DNA of 16,237 nt from the NCBI GenBank assembly GCA_050743125.1, contig JBOGEB010000087.1, forward strand, positions 1 through 16,237, written 5' to 3'. Of the stretch, positions 5,521 through 12,940 are shown one piece after another. The DNA is from JBOGEB01 sp050743125 (lineage in GTDB: Bacteria > Actinomycetota > Nitriliruptoria > Euzebyales > Egibacteraceae). The position numbers and the translations under genes are program-made. The notes beneath the pieces are model-generated. The model searched no databases. It had not been told where the DNA came from and saw nothing but the letters and a program-made list of their open reading frames with translations. The first letter of the stretch is position 1, and each line of letters opens with the position of its first letter.

Positions 5521-6668
5521 CACAGCCGACGGAACGTTCCGTTTGGACCATTCGCCCCGGGCGGGGAGTCGGACTGTTCGTCAACCCCCATTTCGGGCTG
5601 CTCTTGGCCCAGGTTTGGAGCTTGGATGCCGCTGGGATGCCCGTTGGCGGGATACGCGTGGACTGCGCCGTCGATCCAGACGTCGCAGCGGTCGCCGGGC
5701 TGGAAGTTGCCGCTCGGGCCGAGGCGAGCGCGGACCACTCTGCCGGTTTCGAGCTGGAGCACGAGCATCTGATCGTGGCCGTAGAACTCGCGGTCGAGCA
5801 CGGTCGCCCGGCCGTTGTCGGACTTCGTCAGCCGGACGATCTCGGGGCGCACGACGACCTCGACCGGCCCGTTGCAGGGGTGCGCCAGCTGCAGCCGGCC
5901 GAGCTCGGTCTCGACGTGGTTGCCGAGTGACTGGCCAGGGAGGAAGTCGGCGTCGCCGACGAACCCGGCGACGTCCCGGTCGGCGGGGGCGCGGTAGAGC
6001 TCCTCGGGGTTCGCGCGCTGGGCAATGCGCCCGTCCCGCATGACCGCGACCTCGTCTGCGATCGCGAATGCCTCCTCCTGGTCGTGGGTGACAAAGACCG
6101 CGGTCGTCGCGGTGTAGGCGAGGATGCGCTTCACGTCGGCGCGCACCTGGGCGCGCCGTGCCGCGTCGAGGTTGGAGAACGGCTCGTCCAGCAGGATGAC
6201 CGCTGGGCGGGGCGCGAGCGCTCGGGCGAGCGCGACCCGCTGCTGCTGGCCGCCGGACAGCTGGTGGGAGTACCGCCGCTCGAGTCCTTGCAGGCCGACG
6301 AGCTCGAGCACCGAGGCGACCCGGCGCGCCGCCTCCGGTGGGGGGCGGTCGTGGAGTCCGTACGCGACGTTCCGCTCGACGGTCAGGTGCGGGAACAGCG
6401 CGTAGTCCTGGAACACCATCCCGACCCGGCGCCGTTCCGGCGGCACCCACACGCCCTCGCCGGCGACGGTACGGCCCTCGATCTCGACGGTGCCGGCGTC
6501 GGGCCGCTCGAAGCCGGCGAGGAGCCGGAGCATCGTGGTCTTCCCGCACCCCGACGGGCCGAGCAGCGCGAGGAGCTGCCCGCGGCGCACGTCGAGGTCC
6601 ACCCCGTCGACCGCGCGTACCGATCCGTACGCGCAGGCGAGGTCACGGGTGCGGATGATGCTGGTCAC
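5520..6668 (-). CDS. fbpC: ABC transporter ATP-binding protein, Fbp type (probable ferric iron import)
   Basis: A 382-residue ATPase with all motifs: Walker A GPSGCGKTT (37-45), Q-loop VFQD (85-88), signature LSGGQQQR (137-144), Walker B VILLDEP (157-163), D-loop and H-loop THD (194-196). A TOBE-type regulatory domain follows, with VVVRPEIVRL at 271-280. The last ~40 residues (340-382) are a Gly/Pro/Asn-rich tail longer than usual for FbpC/PotA proteins. This tail ends beside the second dispersed repeat and includes a perfect 14-base palindrome, ACGGAACGTTCCGT (5529-5542). The start is GTG with AAGGA 7 bases upstream, 9 bases after the permease stop, so the two are co-translated. The fused two-domain permease next door suggests an Fbp iron transporter; 2-aminoethylphosphonate, thiamine or polyamine systems use similar ATPases. 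Confidence 0.9.
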   Translation of the reverse strand: MTSIIRTRDLACAYGSVRAVDGVDLDVRRGQLLALLGPSGCGKTTMLRLLAGFERPDAGTVEIEGRTVAGEGVWVPPERRRVGMVFQDYALFPHLTVERNVAYGLHDRPPPEAARRVASVLELVGLQGLERRYSHQLSGGQQQRVALARALAPRPAVILLDEPFSNLDAARRAQVRADVKRILAYTATTAVFVTHDQEEAFAIADEVAVMRDGRIAQRANPEELYRAPADRDVAGFVGDADFLPGQSLGNHVETELGRLQLAHPCNGPVEVVVRPEIVRLTKSDNGRATVLDREFYGHDQMLVLQLETGRVVRARLGPSGNFQPGDRCDVWIDGAVHAYPANGHPSGIQAPNLGQEQPEMGVDEQSDSPPGANGPNGTFRRL

Positions 6669-6677
6669 TGGGGATCC

Positions 6678-8327
6678 TTAGGGGTGGGCGGGGAGGTTGG
6701 CGTCGTCGGGGGAGATTGGCGTGGTCCACCCTCGGCGGCGGAGCAGGATCGTCAGCGGGACGCTCGACAGCAGCAGGAGCAGCAGCGCGTGCACGGCCGC
6801 CTTGGCGTAGAACGCCCCGTCGGTCGCGCTCCACACCTGCGTTGCGAGCGTGGAGAAACCCGGCGGGCTGAGCAGGAGCGTGATCGGCAGATCCTTCATC
6901 GCGGTGAGGAACACGAGCGCCGCACCAGCCGTCACCCCGGGCAGCACGAGCGGCGTGGTCACCGACGCCAGAACTTGTGGCCCGGTGCGGCCGAGGCTGC
7001 GCGCAGCCTCCTCGACCGACGGAGGCACCTGGAGCAGCGAGGTGCGCGTGGCCCCGACCGCCTCCGGCAGGAAGCGCAACGCGTACGCCACCACGAGCAG
7101 CCCAAGCGTCGGGTATGCCGGTCCCAGGTAGCGGGCGCCGAAGAACACAAACGCGAGCGCGATCACGATGGGCGGAAGCGCGAACCCCACGTACGTCGCG
7201 CGCTCCACCGGGGCGGTGGCTCGGCTGCGGAAACGCACGCTGAGCACCGTGACCGGCAGGGCTGCGACCGCGGCGAGCCCCGCCGCCAGCGACGACGCCC
7301 ACACTGAGCTGCGGGCGGCCTCGAGGGCGAGTCCCAGGTCCTGGCCGGACCGGATCCCCCGCGCGAGCCAGTAGCCGATCACCGCGAGGGGCACCGCCAG
7401 CGCGAGTGCGACCACGCCGGCGCACAGCGCGAGCGCTGGCCAGCGCCACCGCCCTAGCGCTACCACGGGCGGTTGTCGCTGGGCGCCGGATCCGGTCCGG
7501 GCATAGCGGACCCGCCCGCGCGCGCGGGCCTCGGCGGCCAGGATCGCGCAGGCGAGCACGACGAGCGCGAGCGCGAGCACCGCCATGCGGGTCCGGTCGA
7601 ACGACCCCTGGTACTCGAGGTAGATCGCGAACGTGAACGTCCGCAACTTCATGATGCTCACGGCGCCGAAGTCGCTGAGCACGTAGAGCATGACGAGCAG
7701 CCCGCCCGCGCCGATCGCTGGCCGCAGGTGCGGCAGCGTGACGTGGCGGAACGTTTGGAACGGCGAGCGGCCAAGCCCGCGGCTGGCCTCCTCGAGCGAC
7801 GCGTCCATGCCGACCAGCGCGCCTCGGATGATCAGGAGCAGGTAGGGGAACGTGAACAGGGTGAGCGCGAGCGCCGCGCCCGGCAGCCCGTAGATCTCCG
7901 GCAGGCGTTGGACGCCCAGCGGGGCGAGCAGCGCCTGGAGCAGCCCGCGCGGCCCGAACGCCGCGACGTAGGCGAACGCCCCGACGTAGGACGGGATCAC
8001 GAGCGGCATCGCGCAGAGCACCGCCCACACCGCCCGCCCGGGCAGGTCCGTCCGCACGGTGAGCCATGCGAGGGGCACAGCGAGCAGGATGCTCGTCCCC
8101 GTCACGAGCACCGCGAGCTGGACGCTGTTCCACAGGATGCGCAGCGTGCCCGGGTCGGCGAGTTCGGTGACCGCCTGCCCGCCCACCCCGACCGCCCGGA
8201 CGACGAGGTACACGACGGGCAGGAGCATCGCGGCCGCGGTCACCGCCGCCGGCACCCACAGCCAGGCGGGCGCGCGCTGCCGGCGGCCCGCCTGTAGACG
8301 CACGCGCGGGGGCGCAACCACGTCCAC
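6678..8327 (-). CDS. fbpB: ABC transporter permease with two fused permease domains, Fbp type (probable ferric iron)
   Basis: A 549-residue membrane protein from GTG 8325-8327. The frame is open to 8645, but that extension runs through the upstream control region and the hemQ gene. It has about twelve hydrophobic segments, the first at about 22-45. Each half carries the EAA loop that docks on the ATPase: LEEASRGLGRSPF (178-190) with TLPHLRPAI, and VEEAARSLGRTGP (438-450) with TTPLVLPGV. Two permease domains in one chain are the hallmark of FbpB-type iron(III) permeases and of ThiP. The upstream iron-box-like site and hemQ neighbour favour iron. GGGAGGG lies about 12 bases before the start, a rather long spacing; a second GTG two codons in is possible. 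No periplasmic binding-protein gene is visible, so FbpA must be encoded elsewhere. Confidence 0.85.
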   Translation of the reverse strand: MDVVAPPRVRLQAGRRQRAPAWLWVPAAVTAAAMLLPVVYLVVRAVGVGGQAVTELADPGTLRILWNSVQLAVLVTGTSILLAVPLAWLTVRTDLPGRAVWAVLCAMPLVIPSYVGAFAYVAAFGPRGLLQALLAPLGVQRLPEIYGLPGAALALTLFTFPYLLLIIRGALVGMDASLEEASRGLGRSPFQTFRHVTLPHLRPAIGAGGLLVMLYVLSDFGAVSIMKLRTFTFAIYLEYQGSFDRTRMAVLALALVVLACAILAAEARARGRVRYARTGSGAQRQPPVVALGRWRWPALALCAGVVALALAVPLAVIGYWLARGIRSGQDLGLALEAARSSVWASSLAAGLAAVAALPVTVLSVRFRSRATAPVERATYVGFALPPIVIALAFVFFGARYLGPAYPTLGLLVVAYALRFLPEAVGATRTSLLQVPPSVEEAARSLGRTGPQVLASVTTPLVLPGVTAGAALVFLTAMKDLPITLLLSPPGFSTLATQVWSATDGAFYAKAAVHALLLLLLSSVPLTILLRRRGWTTPISPDDANLPAHP

Positions 8328-8364
8328 TGCTATTGGATGCCCTCCCGCCCGTTCGCAAAGGAAA

Positions 8365-8383
8365 CCAAGTAAGCCGTACCTAA
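8365..8383 (-). promoter_or_regulatory. Candidate DtxR/IdeR-type iron box upstream of fbpB
   Basis: On the - strand the site reads TTAGGTACGGCTTACTTGG. Against the IdeR/DtxR consensus TTAGGTTAGGCTAACCTAA it matches 13 of 19 positions, including the full TTAGGT half and GGCT centre. It sits 38 bases upstream of the permease start and just downstream of a possible -10, so a bound repressor would block transcription. Iron repression of an iron importer is the expected logic. The second half-site is poor. Confidence 0.5.
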
Positions 8384-8386
8384 ATA

Positions 8387-8417
8387 AGGATAGCACCGTT
8401 GAGCCTCGAGCCTTCAA
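8387..8417 (-). promoter_or_regulatory. Candidate promoter for fbpB-fbpC
   Basis: On the - strand TTGAAG (8412-8417) and TATCCT (8387-8392) are separated by 19 bases, which is long, so the -35 is doubtful. The region is clearly AT-richer than the flanking genes, as promoters in high-GC genomes are. The -10 abuts the candidate iron box. Confidence 0.4.
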
Positions 8418-8460
8418 GTGTGCGTGATTCCAATATCCTTCTATTCGGAATTGCGCACAC
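8418..8460 (-). terminator. Stem-loop downstream of hemQ
   Basis: Arms 8418-8431 and 8447-8460 pair at 12 of 14 positions around a 15-base AT-rich loop. The outer seven pairs (GTGTGCG with CGCACAC) are perfect. It lies 22 bases past the hemQ stop and upstream of the transporter promoter, the right position for a terminator insulating the two units. There is no T-run, so an operator role cannot be excluded. Confidence 0.5.
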
Positions 8461-8482
8461 CTATTGTCGCGAGGCGCTCGCC

Positions 8483-9340
8483 TTACCGCAGGCCGAGGCG
8501 GCCCATCAGCGCCTCTGGGTCGAGGACCAGGCCTGTCACGAAGGGGCCGAAGTCGGCGTAGCGGGCGCTGACCTCGTCGAAACGCATCTCGTAGACGATG
8601 TCGGTGATCGCCTTGGGGTCGTCCGCGAGCAGGGTGACGCCCCACTCCCAGTCGTCAAGCCCGGCGGAGGTCGTGATGAGCTGGAGGACCCTGCCGCGGT
8701 ACGAGCGGCCGACGCGGGCGTGGCCGCCCATGAGCCGGCGCCGCTCGGCGAACGGCAGGCGGTACCAGTTGTCCCGCTCGCCGCGCCGCTTGCTCATCGG
8801 GTAGAAGCTCAGCACGCGATGGTACGGCAGCCGCGGGTGGAGGCGGTGCTCGGCGTAGGCGGCCGTCCGCGCGTCGAAGGCGGCGAGGGCGTTTTCATGC
8901 TCGGCCGAGGACGCCTCCAGACCCTCCTCCTCGGCGAGCCGCCGGGCCTCGTCCTCGCGGGTCGAGGCGTACTCGCTGAGCTCAGTGAGCGACACGTACG
9001 AGGCGGCGGGCAGCAGCGCGGCGCCGAGCGGGCTGGCCGCGAGCTCGACAGTGAACCCGTCGAGCGCTCCGAGGTCCGGCCCCAGGAGCATGAGCCCGAG
9101 GTCGGCCTTCTGCCCGAGTATGCTGAACGTCAGCGCTTGGTAGTCCTCGCGGGCCTCGAACGCCGTAACCTGCTTGACGAAGCCGTCGGCGGCGTGCGTC
9201 GGGTCGTCGAGCAGCTCGCGGCGGAGGTGGAAAAAGACGTGCACGACTCCCCAGCCCTCGCTGGCGACCACGGGCGCGGGTACGGGCGGGGCCGCAGGCT
9301 CCGCCGACGGGCGGGGATTCCCAATGGGTAATGTCGACAT
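8483..9340 (-). CDS. hemQ: Coproheme decarboxylase HemQ (chlorite dismutase family)
   Basis: A 285-residue protein that should convert iron-coproporphyrin III to heme b, the last step of the coproporphyrin-dependent pathway of actinobacteria and Firmicutes. The HemQ signature FYPMSKRRGERDNWYRLP (179-196) contains the catalytic-type Tyr180, and RLMGGHARVGRSYRG (202-216) holds the proximal heme ligand His207. LDDWEWGVTLLADDP and YEMRFDEVSARYADFGPF complete the C-terminal half. The distal arginine of true chlorite dismutases is not expected in HemQ. A Glu/Ala-rich helical stretch (about 120-165) links the two ferredoxin-like halves. ATG 9338-9340 is chosen because GWGVVHVFF, the first core strand, begins about 30 residues in; the ribosome-binding site is weak. 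It is divergent from the acyl-CoA synthetase gene and followed by the iron transporter operon. Confidence 0.93.
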   Translation of the reverse strand: MSTLPIGNPRPSAEPAAPPVPAPVVASEGWGVVHVFFHLRRELLDDPTHAADGFVKQVTAFEAREDYQALTFSILGQKADLGLMLLGPDLGALDGFTVELAASPLGAALLPAASYVSLTELSEYASTREDEARRLAEEEGLEASSAEHENALAAFDARTAAYAEHRLHPRLPYHRVLSFYPMSKRRGERDNWYRLPFAERRRLMGGHARVGRSYRGRVLQLITTSAGLDDWEWGVTLLADDPKAITDIVYEMRFDEVSARYADFGPFVTGLVLDPEALMGRLGLR

Positions 9341-9393
9341 GGCGGTGCCAGGGTAGCGAGATTCGCCCCGGCCCAGGAGGAGCGGAGCAGCGC

Positions 9394-11211
9394 ATGGCCA
9401 GGACGCAGATGCAGGGGCCGTCCCCGTTCGTGGTCGAGGCGACGCACAACCTGACGACACGGCTGTGGGAGCGCGCCGCGGAGCCGGGGGCCGAGCACAT
9501 CCTCCGCTGCCCTACGGGCGGCGGCTGGGCGGGGCTGTCGTGGGGGGAGCTCGGCGAGCGCGTGCACGCCGCCGCGGCGGGGCTCATCGCGATCGGCGTC
9601 CAGCCGGGTGACCGGGTGGCGCTGATGAGCGCCACCCGGCTCGAGTGGACGATCGCTGACCTCGCGATCCTGTCCGCGGGCGCGGTGACGGTCCCGATCT
9701 ACGAGACGAGCTCGCCTGCGCAGTGCAACTGGATTCTCTCCGACTCGGGCGCGAAGGCGGCGATCGCCGGGACCGTCGACCAGGCGGAGAAGCTCAACGC
9801 CGCTCGTGACAGGGCCACCCAGCTCGGCGAGGTCTTCGTGATCGACGACGGCGGGCTCGAGGCCCTCGCGGGGCGCGCCGACGACGCCTGCCGCGCCCAG
9901 GTCGCCGAGCGGGCCGCCGCCCGGCGCCAGTCCGACCTCGCGACGATCGTCTACACCTCGGGCACCACGGGGAACCCGAAGGGGTGCATGATCACGCACG
10001 GCAACCTGCTCTGGACGGCGCGCCAGTTCCAGGGCTGTATGCCGCAGCTGCTCGGCCCGAAGGCTCGCACGCTGCTGTTCCTCCCGCTCGCGCACATCGT
10101 CGCCCGGGGCCTCCAGTTCCTGTGCCTCGAGAGCGACGTGCAAATGGGCTACGCGCGGTCGATCGCGACGATCGCGGAGGACATCGCCACGTTCCGCCCG
10201 ACCTTCCTGGCGGCGGTCCCACGGGTGCTCGAGAAGGTGTTCAACGCCGCGCAGCGCAAGGCGTCCGGTCCCAAGGCGAAGGTGTTCGACTTCGCTGTGC
10301 GGGCCTCCCAGCAGTGGGTTCTCCAGGGGCGTCACGGCCTGGCCACGCGCCTCGAGCACGCGGTAGCGGACAAGCTTGTCTACGCGAAGCTCCGGCACGC
10401 GCTCGGCGGGCGGGTCCAGTACTGCCTGTCGGGCAGCGCGCCGCTCGCGCCGCACCTCGCGGCGTTCTTCCACGCGGCCGGCATCACCGTCCTCGAGGGC
10501 TACGGGCTGACGGAGACGAGCGCGCCGGCCACGGTCAACACACCCGCGCAGCTGCGCATCGGGACTGTGGGCCCGCCGCTGCCCGGCGTGGAGGTCAGGA
10601 TCGTGGACGACGGCGAGATCCTGCTCCGCGGGCCGAACGTCTTCACCGGCTACTACCACAACGACGCCACGACCCGGGAGGTGCTCAGCGACGACGGGTG
10701 GCTTCGCACTGGCGACGTCGGCAAGCTGGACGACGAGGGCTTCCTCCGTATCACCGGGCGCAAGAAGGAGCTGATCGTCACCGCGGGCGGCAAGAACGTC
10801 GCGCCTGCGGTCCTGGAGGAGCGGCTCAAGGAGCACCGGCTCGTCTCGCAGGCGATGGTCGTCGGCGACAGGAGGCCGTTCGTCGGCTGCCTTGTCACCC
10901 TGGAGCCCGACGAGCTCGCCGCCTTCGCCGCCAAGCACCAGCTGTCCGGCCAGATCGCAGAGGTCAGCAGGTCCGATGCGGTCCAGGCCGAGATCGCCAA
11001 GGCCGTCGGGCACGCCAACGCCGCGGTGAGCAAGGCCGAGTCGATCCGCCAGTGGCGGGTGCTCGACCGGGACTTCACGCTCGAGCGCGGCGAGATCACC
11101 CCCACGCTGAAGGTCCGCCGTGACGTCATCAGCGAGCACTTCGCCGACGAGATCGAGTCGCTCTACGCCAGGTCGGAGAATTCGGGGACACGCGCTCATC
11201 GAGGGAGGTGA
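9394..11211 (+). CDS. Long-chain fatty acyl-CoA synthetase (FadD15-like, ANL superfamily)
   Basis: A 605-residue adenylate-forming enzyme that activates a fatty acid with ATP and CoA. Motifs appear in order: the phosphate loop YTSGTTGNPKG (187-197), the adenine-binding GYGLTETSAPATVN (369-382), WLRTGD (436-441) with the ribose-binding aspartate 441, the hinge ITGRKKELIVTAGGKNVAP (about 452-470), and the C-terminal catalytic lysine Lys573 in TPTLKVRR. The length and the FLPLAHIVARG stretch match the AMP-dependent long-chain type rather than acetyl-CoA synthetase. ATG 9394-9396 is preferred over an in-frame upstream ATG at 9331 because AGGAGGAGCGGAG lies just before it and the upstream residues are not protein-like. 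It heads an operon with a zinc-finger protein and a PIG-L deacetylase. Confidence 0.93.
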   Translation: MARTQMQGPSPFVVEATHNLTTRLWERAAEPGAEHILRCPTGGGWAGLSWGELGERVHAAAAGLIAIGVQPGDRVALMSATRLEWTIADLAILSAGAVTVPIYETSSPAQCNWILSDSGAKAAIAGTVDQAEKLNAARDRATQLGEVFVIDDGGLEALAGRADDACRAQVAERAAARRQSDLATIVYTSGTTGNPKGCMITHGNLLWTARQFQGCMPQLLGPKARTLLFLPLAHIVARGLQFLCLESDVQMGYARSIATIAEDIATFRPTFLAAVPRVLEKVFNAAQRKASGPKAKVFDFAVRASQQWVLQGRHGLATRLEHAVADKLVYAKLRHALGGRVQYCLSGSAPLAPHLAAFFHAAGITVLEGYGLTETSAPATVNTPAQLRIGTVGPPLPGVEVRIVDDGEILLRGPNVFTGYYHNDATTREVLSDDGWLRTGDVGKLDDEGFLRITGRKKELIVTAGGKNVAPAVLEERLKEHRLVSQAMVVGDRRPFVGCLVTLEPDELAAFAAKHQLSGQIAEVSRSDAVQAEIAKAVGHANAAVSKAESIRQWRVLDRDFTLERGEITPTLKVRRDVISEHFADEIESLYARSENSGTRAHRGR

Positions 11212-11218
11212 AGCCGTT

Positions 11219-11407
11219 ATGGCCAAGCAGTGCCCGCGCTGCGAGTTGCGCTTCCTGATCGACGCAGAGGTGCGTGACCATCTGATCGACGACCACGGGA
11301 TGCTGCCCGAGCAGCTCGAGCATCCGTACCCGCGTCCCGGGCGGGCTGGGCCGCGCTCGCGCCCGGATCCCAGAGATGAAGAGGACCAGCCGGGCGAGCG
11401 CGACTGA
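11219..11407 (+). CDS. Small C2H2-type zinc-finger protein
   Basis: A 62-residue protein starting at ATG 11219-11221, with a strong ribosome-binding site GGAGGTGA 9 bases upstream that overlaps the end of the acyl-CoA synthetase gene. The first half has CPRCELRFLIDAEVRDHLIDDH in two parts: Cys5 and Cys8, then His21 and His26, a C2H2 spacing (C-x2-C-x12-H-x4-H) close to classical zinc fingers. The second half is Pro/Arg/Asp/Glu-rich and probably disordered. It lies 7 bases after the synthetase stop and 1 base before the PIG-L start, so it is made with both. One finger is usually too little for specific DNA binding, so a protein-binding or regulatory role is as likely. No function is known to me. 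Confidence 0.8.
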   Translation: MAKQCPRCELRFLIDAEVRDHLIDDHGMLPEQLEHPYPRPGRAGPRSRPDPRDEEDQPGERD

Positions 11408-11408
11408 G

Positions 11409-12290
11409 ATGGCGCCGCATCGTGCGGGTTCTGCACGAGCTGCCGTTTCACTCCTGCGCAGTGCGGGAACGGGGGCACGGCGCTGGGCGCACTGGGCGGC
11501 GCGGCGGACCGTGGGCTGCGTGTCGGCGCCGGTCCGCGAGGTCGCGCTCGCGCTGCTCGCGGTGAGGGCGGGTGACGGCCCGACGCTGCTGCCCGGGCCG
11601 CCCCCCGGCCCGATCCTCGTCGTCGCCCCGCACCCCGACGACGAGACGATCGGCGCTGGCGGTGCGCTCGCCCGCCACGCGCTGGCCGGCGACGCGGTGA
11701 CGGTCCTCGTCGCCACGAGCGGTGAGCGCACCAAGGGCGGGGCCGGTCGCGACCAAGCTGTGGCCCTGGCCCGCGAGGCCGAGTGCCGGGCAGCGTGCGC
11801 CGACCTCGGGGTCGGCGAGCCGGTCTTCCTCCGGCTGCCGGATGGCGCTCTGGGCGACCGGGTGCCCGAGCTGGCGGCGGCGGTGCGGGAGCTCGGCCGC
11901 GACGCGCGCGTGGTCTACCTCCCCTGCCTGCTCGACCCGCACCGCGACCACCGGGCCGCGAACGCGGCGGTCGCCGCCGCCGGGCTGGCTGCGGACACGT
12001 ACGGCTACGAGGTCTGGTCGCCCGGCCCGGTCGACGTCGTGCTCGACGTCGGGGAGGTCTACGAGCGCAAGGAGCGGGCGCTGCGCCGCTACGCCACCGC
12101 GCTCGAGTCGGTCGACTACGTCCGCGCCGCCCGTGGCCTCGCGACCTACCGCAGCGTTGCCGGCGGCCTGGGTGGCAGAGGGTACGCCGAGGGCTTCCTG
12201 CGGGTGCCAGCCCACGAGCACGTCGCTCTTATGGCCCGGATCTCGGACGCATCCGTTCAAGATCCGGGCCAGAAGGAGTTGAGCGAATAG
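11409..12290 (+). CDS. PIG-L/LmbE-family N-acetylglucosaminyl deacetylase-like protein
   Basis: A 293-residue zinc-dependent deacetylase-type protein. The metal-binding motif APHPDDETIGAGG (73-85) has His75 and Asp78, and LLDPHRDHRAAN (174-185) supplies the further ligand His178 or His181. Family members remove acetyl groups from N-acetylglucosamine in mycothiol synthesis (MshB), mycothiol-conjugate cleavage (Mca), GPI-like lipids or secondary metabolites; no feature picks one. ATG 11409 follows the zinc-finger stop by one base, suggesting translational coupling. An ATG at 11376 would overlap that gene by 32 bases. The ~65 residues before the first core strand are Arg/Ala-rich and not typical, so an internal GTG may be the real start. 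It closes the operon with the acyl-CoA synthetase, hinting at lipid or glycolipid work. Confidence 0.88.
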   Translation: MAPHRAGSARAAVSLLRSAGTGARRWAHWAARRTVGCVSAPVREVALALLAVRAGDGPTLLPGPPPGPILVVAPHPDDETIGAGGALARHALAGDAVTVLVATSGERTKGGAGRDQAVALAREAECRAACADLGVGEPVFLRLPDGALGDRVPELAAAVRELGRDARVVYLPCLLDPHRDHRAANAAVAAAGLAADTYGYEVWSPGPVDVVLDVGEVYERKERALRRYATALESVDYVRAARGLATYRSVAGGLGGRGYAEGFLRVPAHEHVALMARISDASVQDPGQKELSE

Positions 12291-12309
12291 GTCGAAGCCG
12301 ATCCGTCAA

Positions 12310-12348
12310 GCATGCGCTGAGCCAAGACCTGTGGCTACGCGGGCATGC
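12310..12348. terminator. Imperfect hairpin between convergent genes
   Basis: GCATGC (12310-12315) pairs with GCATGC (12343-12348), and inside it AGCCA pairs with TGGCT around a 7-base loop. It lies between the PIG-L gene ending at 12290 and the convergent low-GC gene ending at 12368. It probably terminates one or both. Confidence 0.4.
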
Positions 12349-12367
12349 ACGTGCGGTGGGTCCAGGT

Positions 12368-12940
12368 TTACGCTTCCCTGGCTGTCGGCTCAACAGTAAG
12401 CGCCTGAAGCTGCGCCGAAAGCGCCGACAGCGCACTCTGCTGCTCCTTCACTGTAGCGCTGATCGTTGCGATGTATAGGTGGGCCTTCTCGAGCTCCTCG
12501 AGCAGTCCTCGCATAAGGGAGCCGTATTCGACGATGTCCCGTCCACTGTCATCTTTTTGAGCCTTGGGAACAGCGCTCAGGTGTTTCTCATTCCTCATGA
12601 ATGCTGCATGTTCCTCAATGGACTCCAACCGGTAGTCCGACGCAAATACGTAATCGGCGTGGATTTGTGCACCGCGGTGTAGGATCCGGCCGTCATTAGT
12701 GATTGTGAAGACAGGGGTACCATCGGGGAAGCTGTCTTCATCAAGGATCCGTAATAGATCGTTATCCCCTGGGCTCCACAGGCATACGACGTTCCCGTTC
12801 AGGAAGATCCCGCCAGACTCACTCCCCGGGAAATCACTGCCCTCTATCCACAGTCCATTATTGTCGTTGTCGGGGTTGAAATCGACAGCTTGGCCTAATT
12901 TTCCCCGGTTGTCAAAGGTGATAGAAAAGCTCGCAGCCAT
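12368..12940 (-). CDS. Lower-GC gene: protein with phage-tail-fibre-like C-terminal domain
   Basis: A 190-residue protein with a strong ribosome-binding site AGGAGG 9 bases before its ATG. Base composition is visibly lower in GC than all neighbours and third positions are mixed, so it looks horizontally acquired. Residues 1-90 are beta-rich with many Asn, Asp and Gly (GGIFLNGNVVCLWSPGDND), resembling the repeated strands of tail fibres. Residues 95-160 carry the pattern ADYVF, DYRLESIEEH, KHLSAVP and then LLEELEKAHLYI. I know this pattern from the C-terminal ends of tail-fibre-like and cell-surface proteins, where it probably aids trimer folding. A coiled coil (about 141-182, SALSALSAQLQAL) ends the protein. 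There is no signal peptide or membrane segment. It stands alone with no phage gene nearby. Function unknown. Confidence 0.75.
   Translation of the reverse strand: MAASFSITFDNRGKLGQAVDFNPDNDNNGLWIEGSDFPGSESGGIFLNGNVVCLWSPGDNDLLRILDEDSFPDGTPVFTITNDGRILHRGAQIHADYVFASDYRLESIEEHAAFMRNEKHLSAVPKAQKDDSGRDIVEYGSLMRGLLEELEKAHLYIATISATVKEQQSALSALSAQLQALTVEPTAREA

Noticed and set aside
5089..5523. Frames encoding SEGEAKAKRRR repeats across the tandem array
   Set aside because: The apparent repeat protein results from an 11-bp DNA repeat read in three frames. It has no ribosome-binding site and runs through the dispersed repeat.
8328..8645. N-terminal extension of the permease frame to 8645
   Set aside because: It overlaps the hemQ 3' end, a stem-loop and the candidate iron box, and the residues are not protein-like until the GTG at 8327.
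9130..11478. Very long - strand open frame (782 codons) opposite the acyl-CoA synthetase gene
   Set aside because: It is antisense to a gene with every motif of its family. Long antisense frames are expected in GC-rich DNA with strong third-position bias, and its translation shows no family motif.
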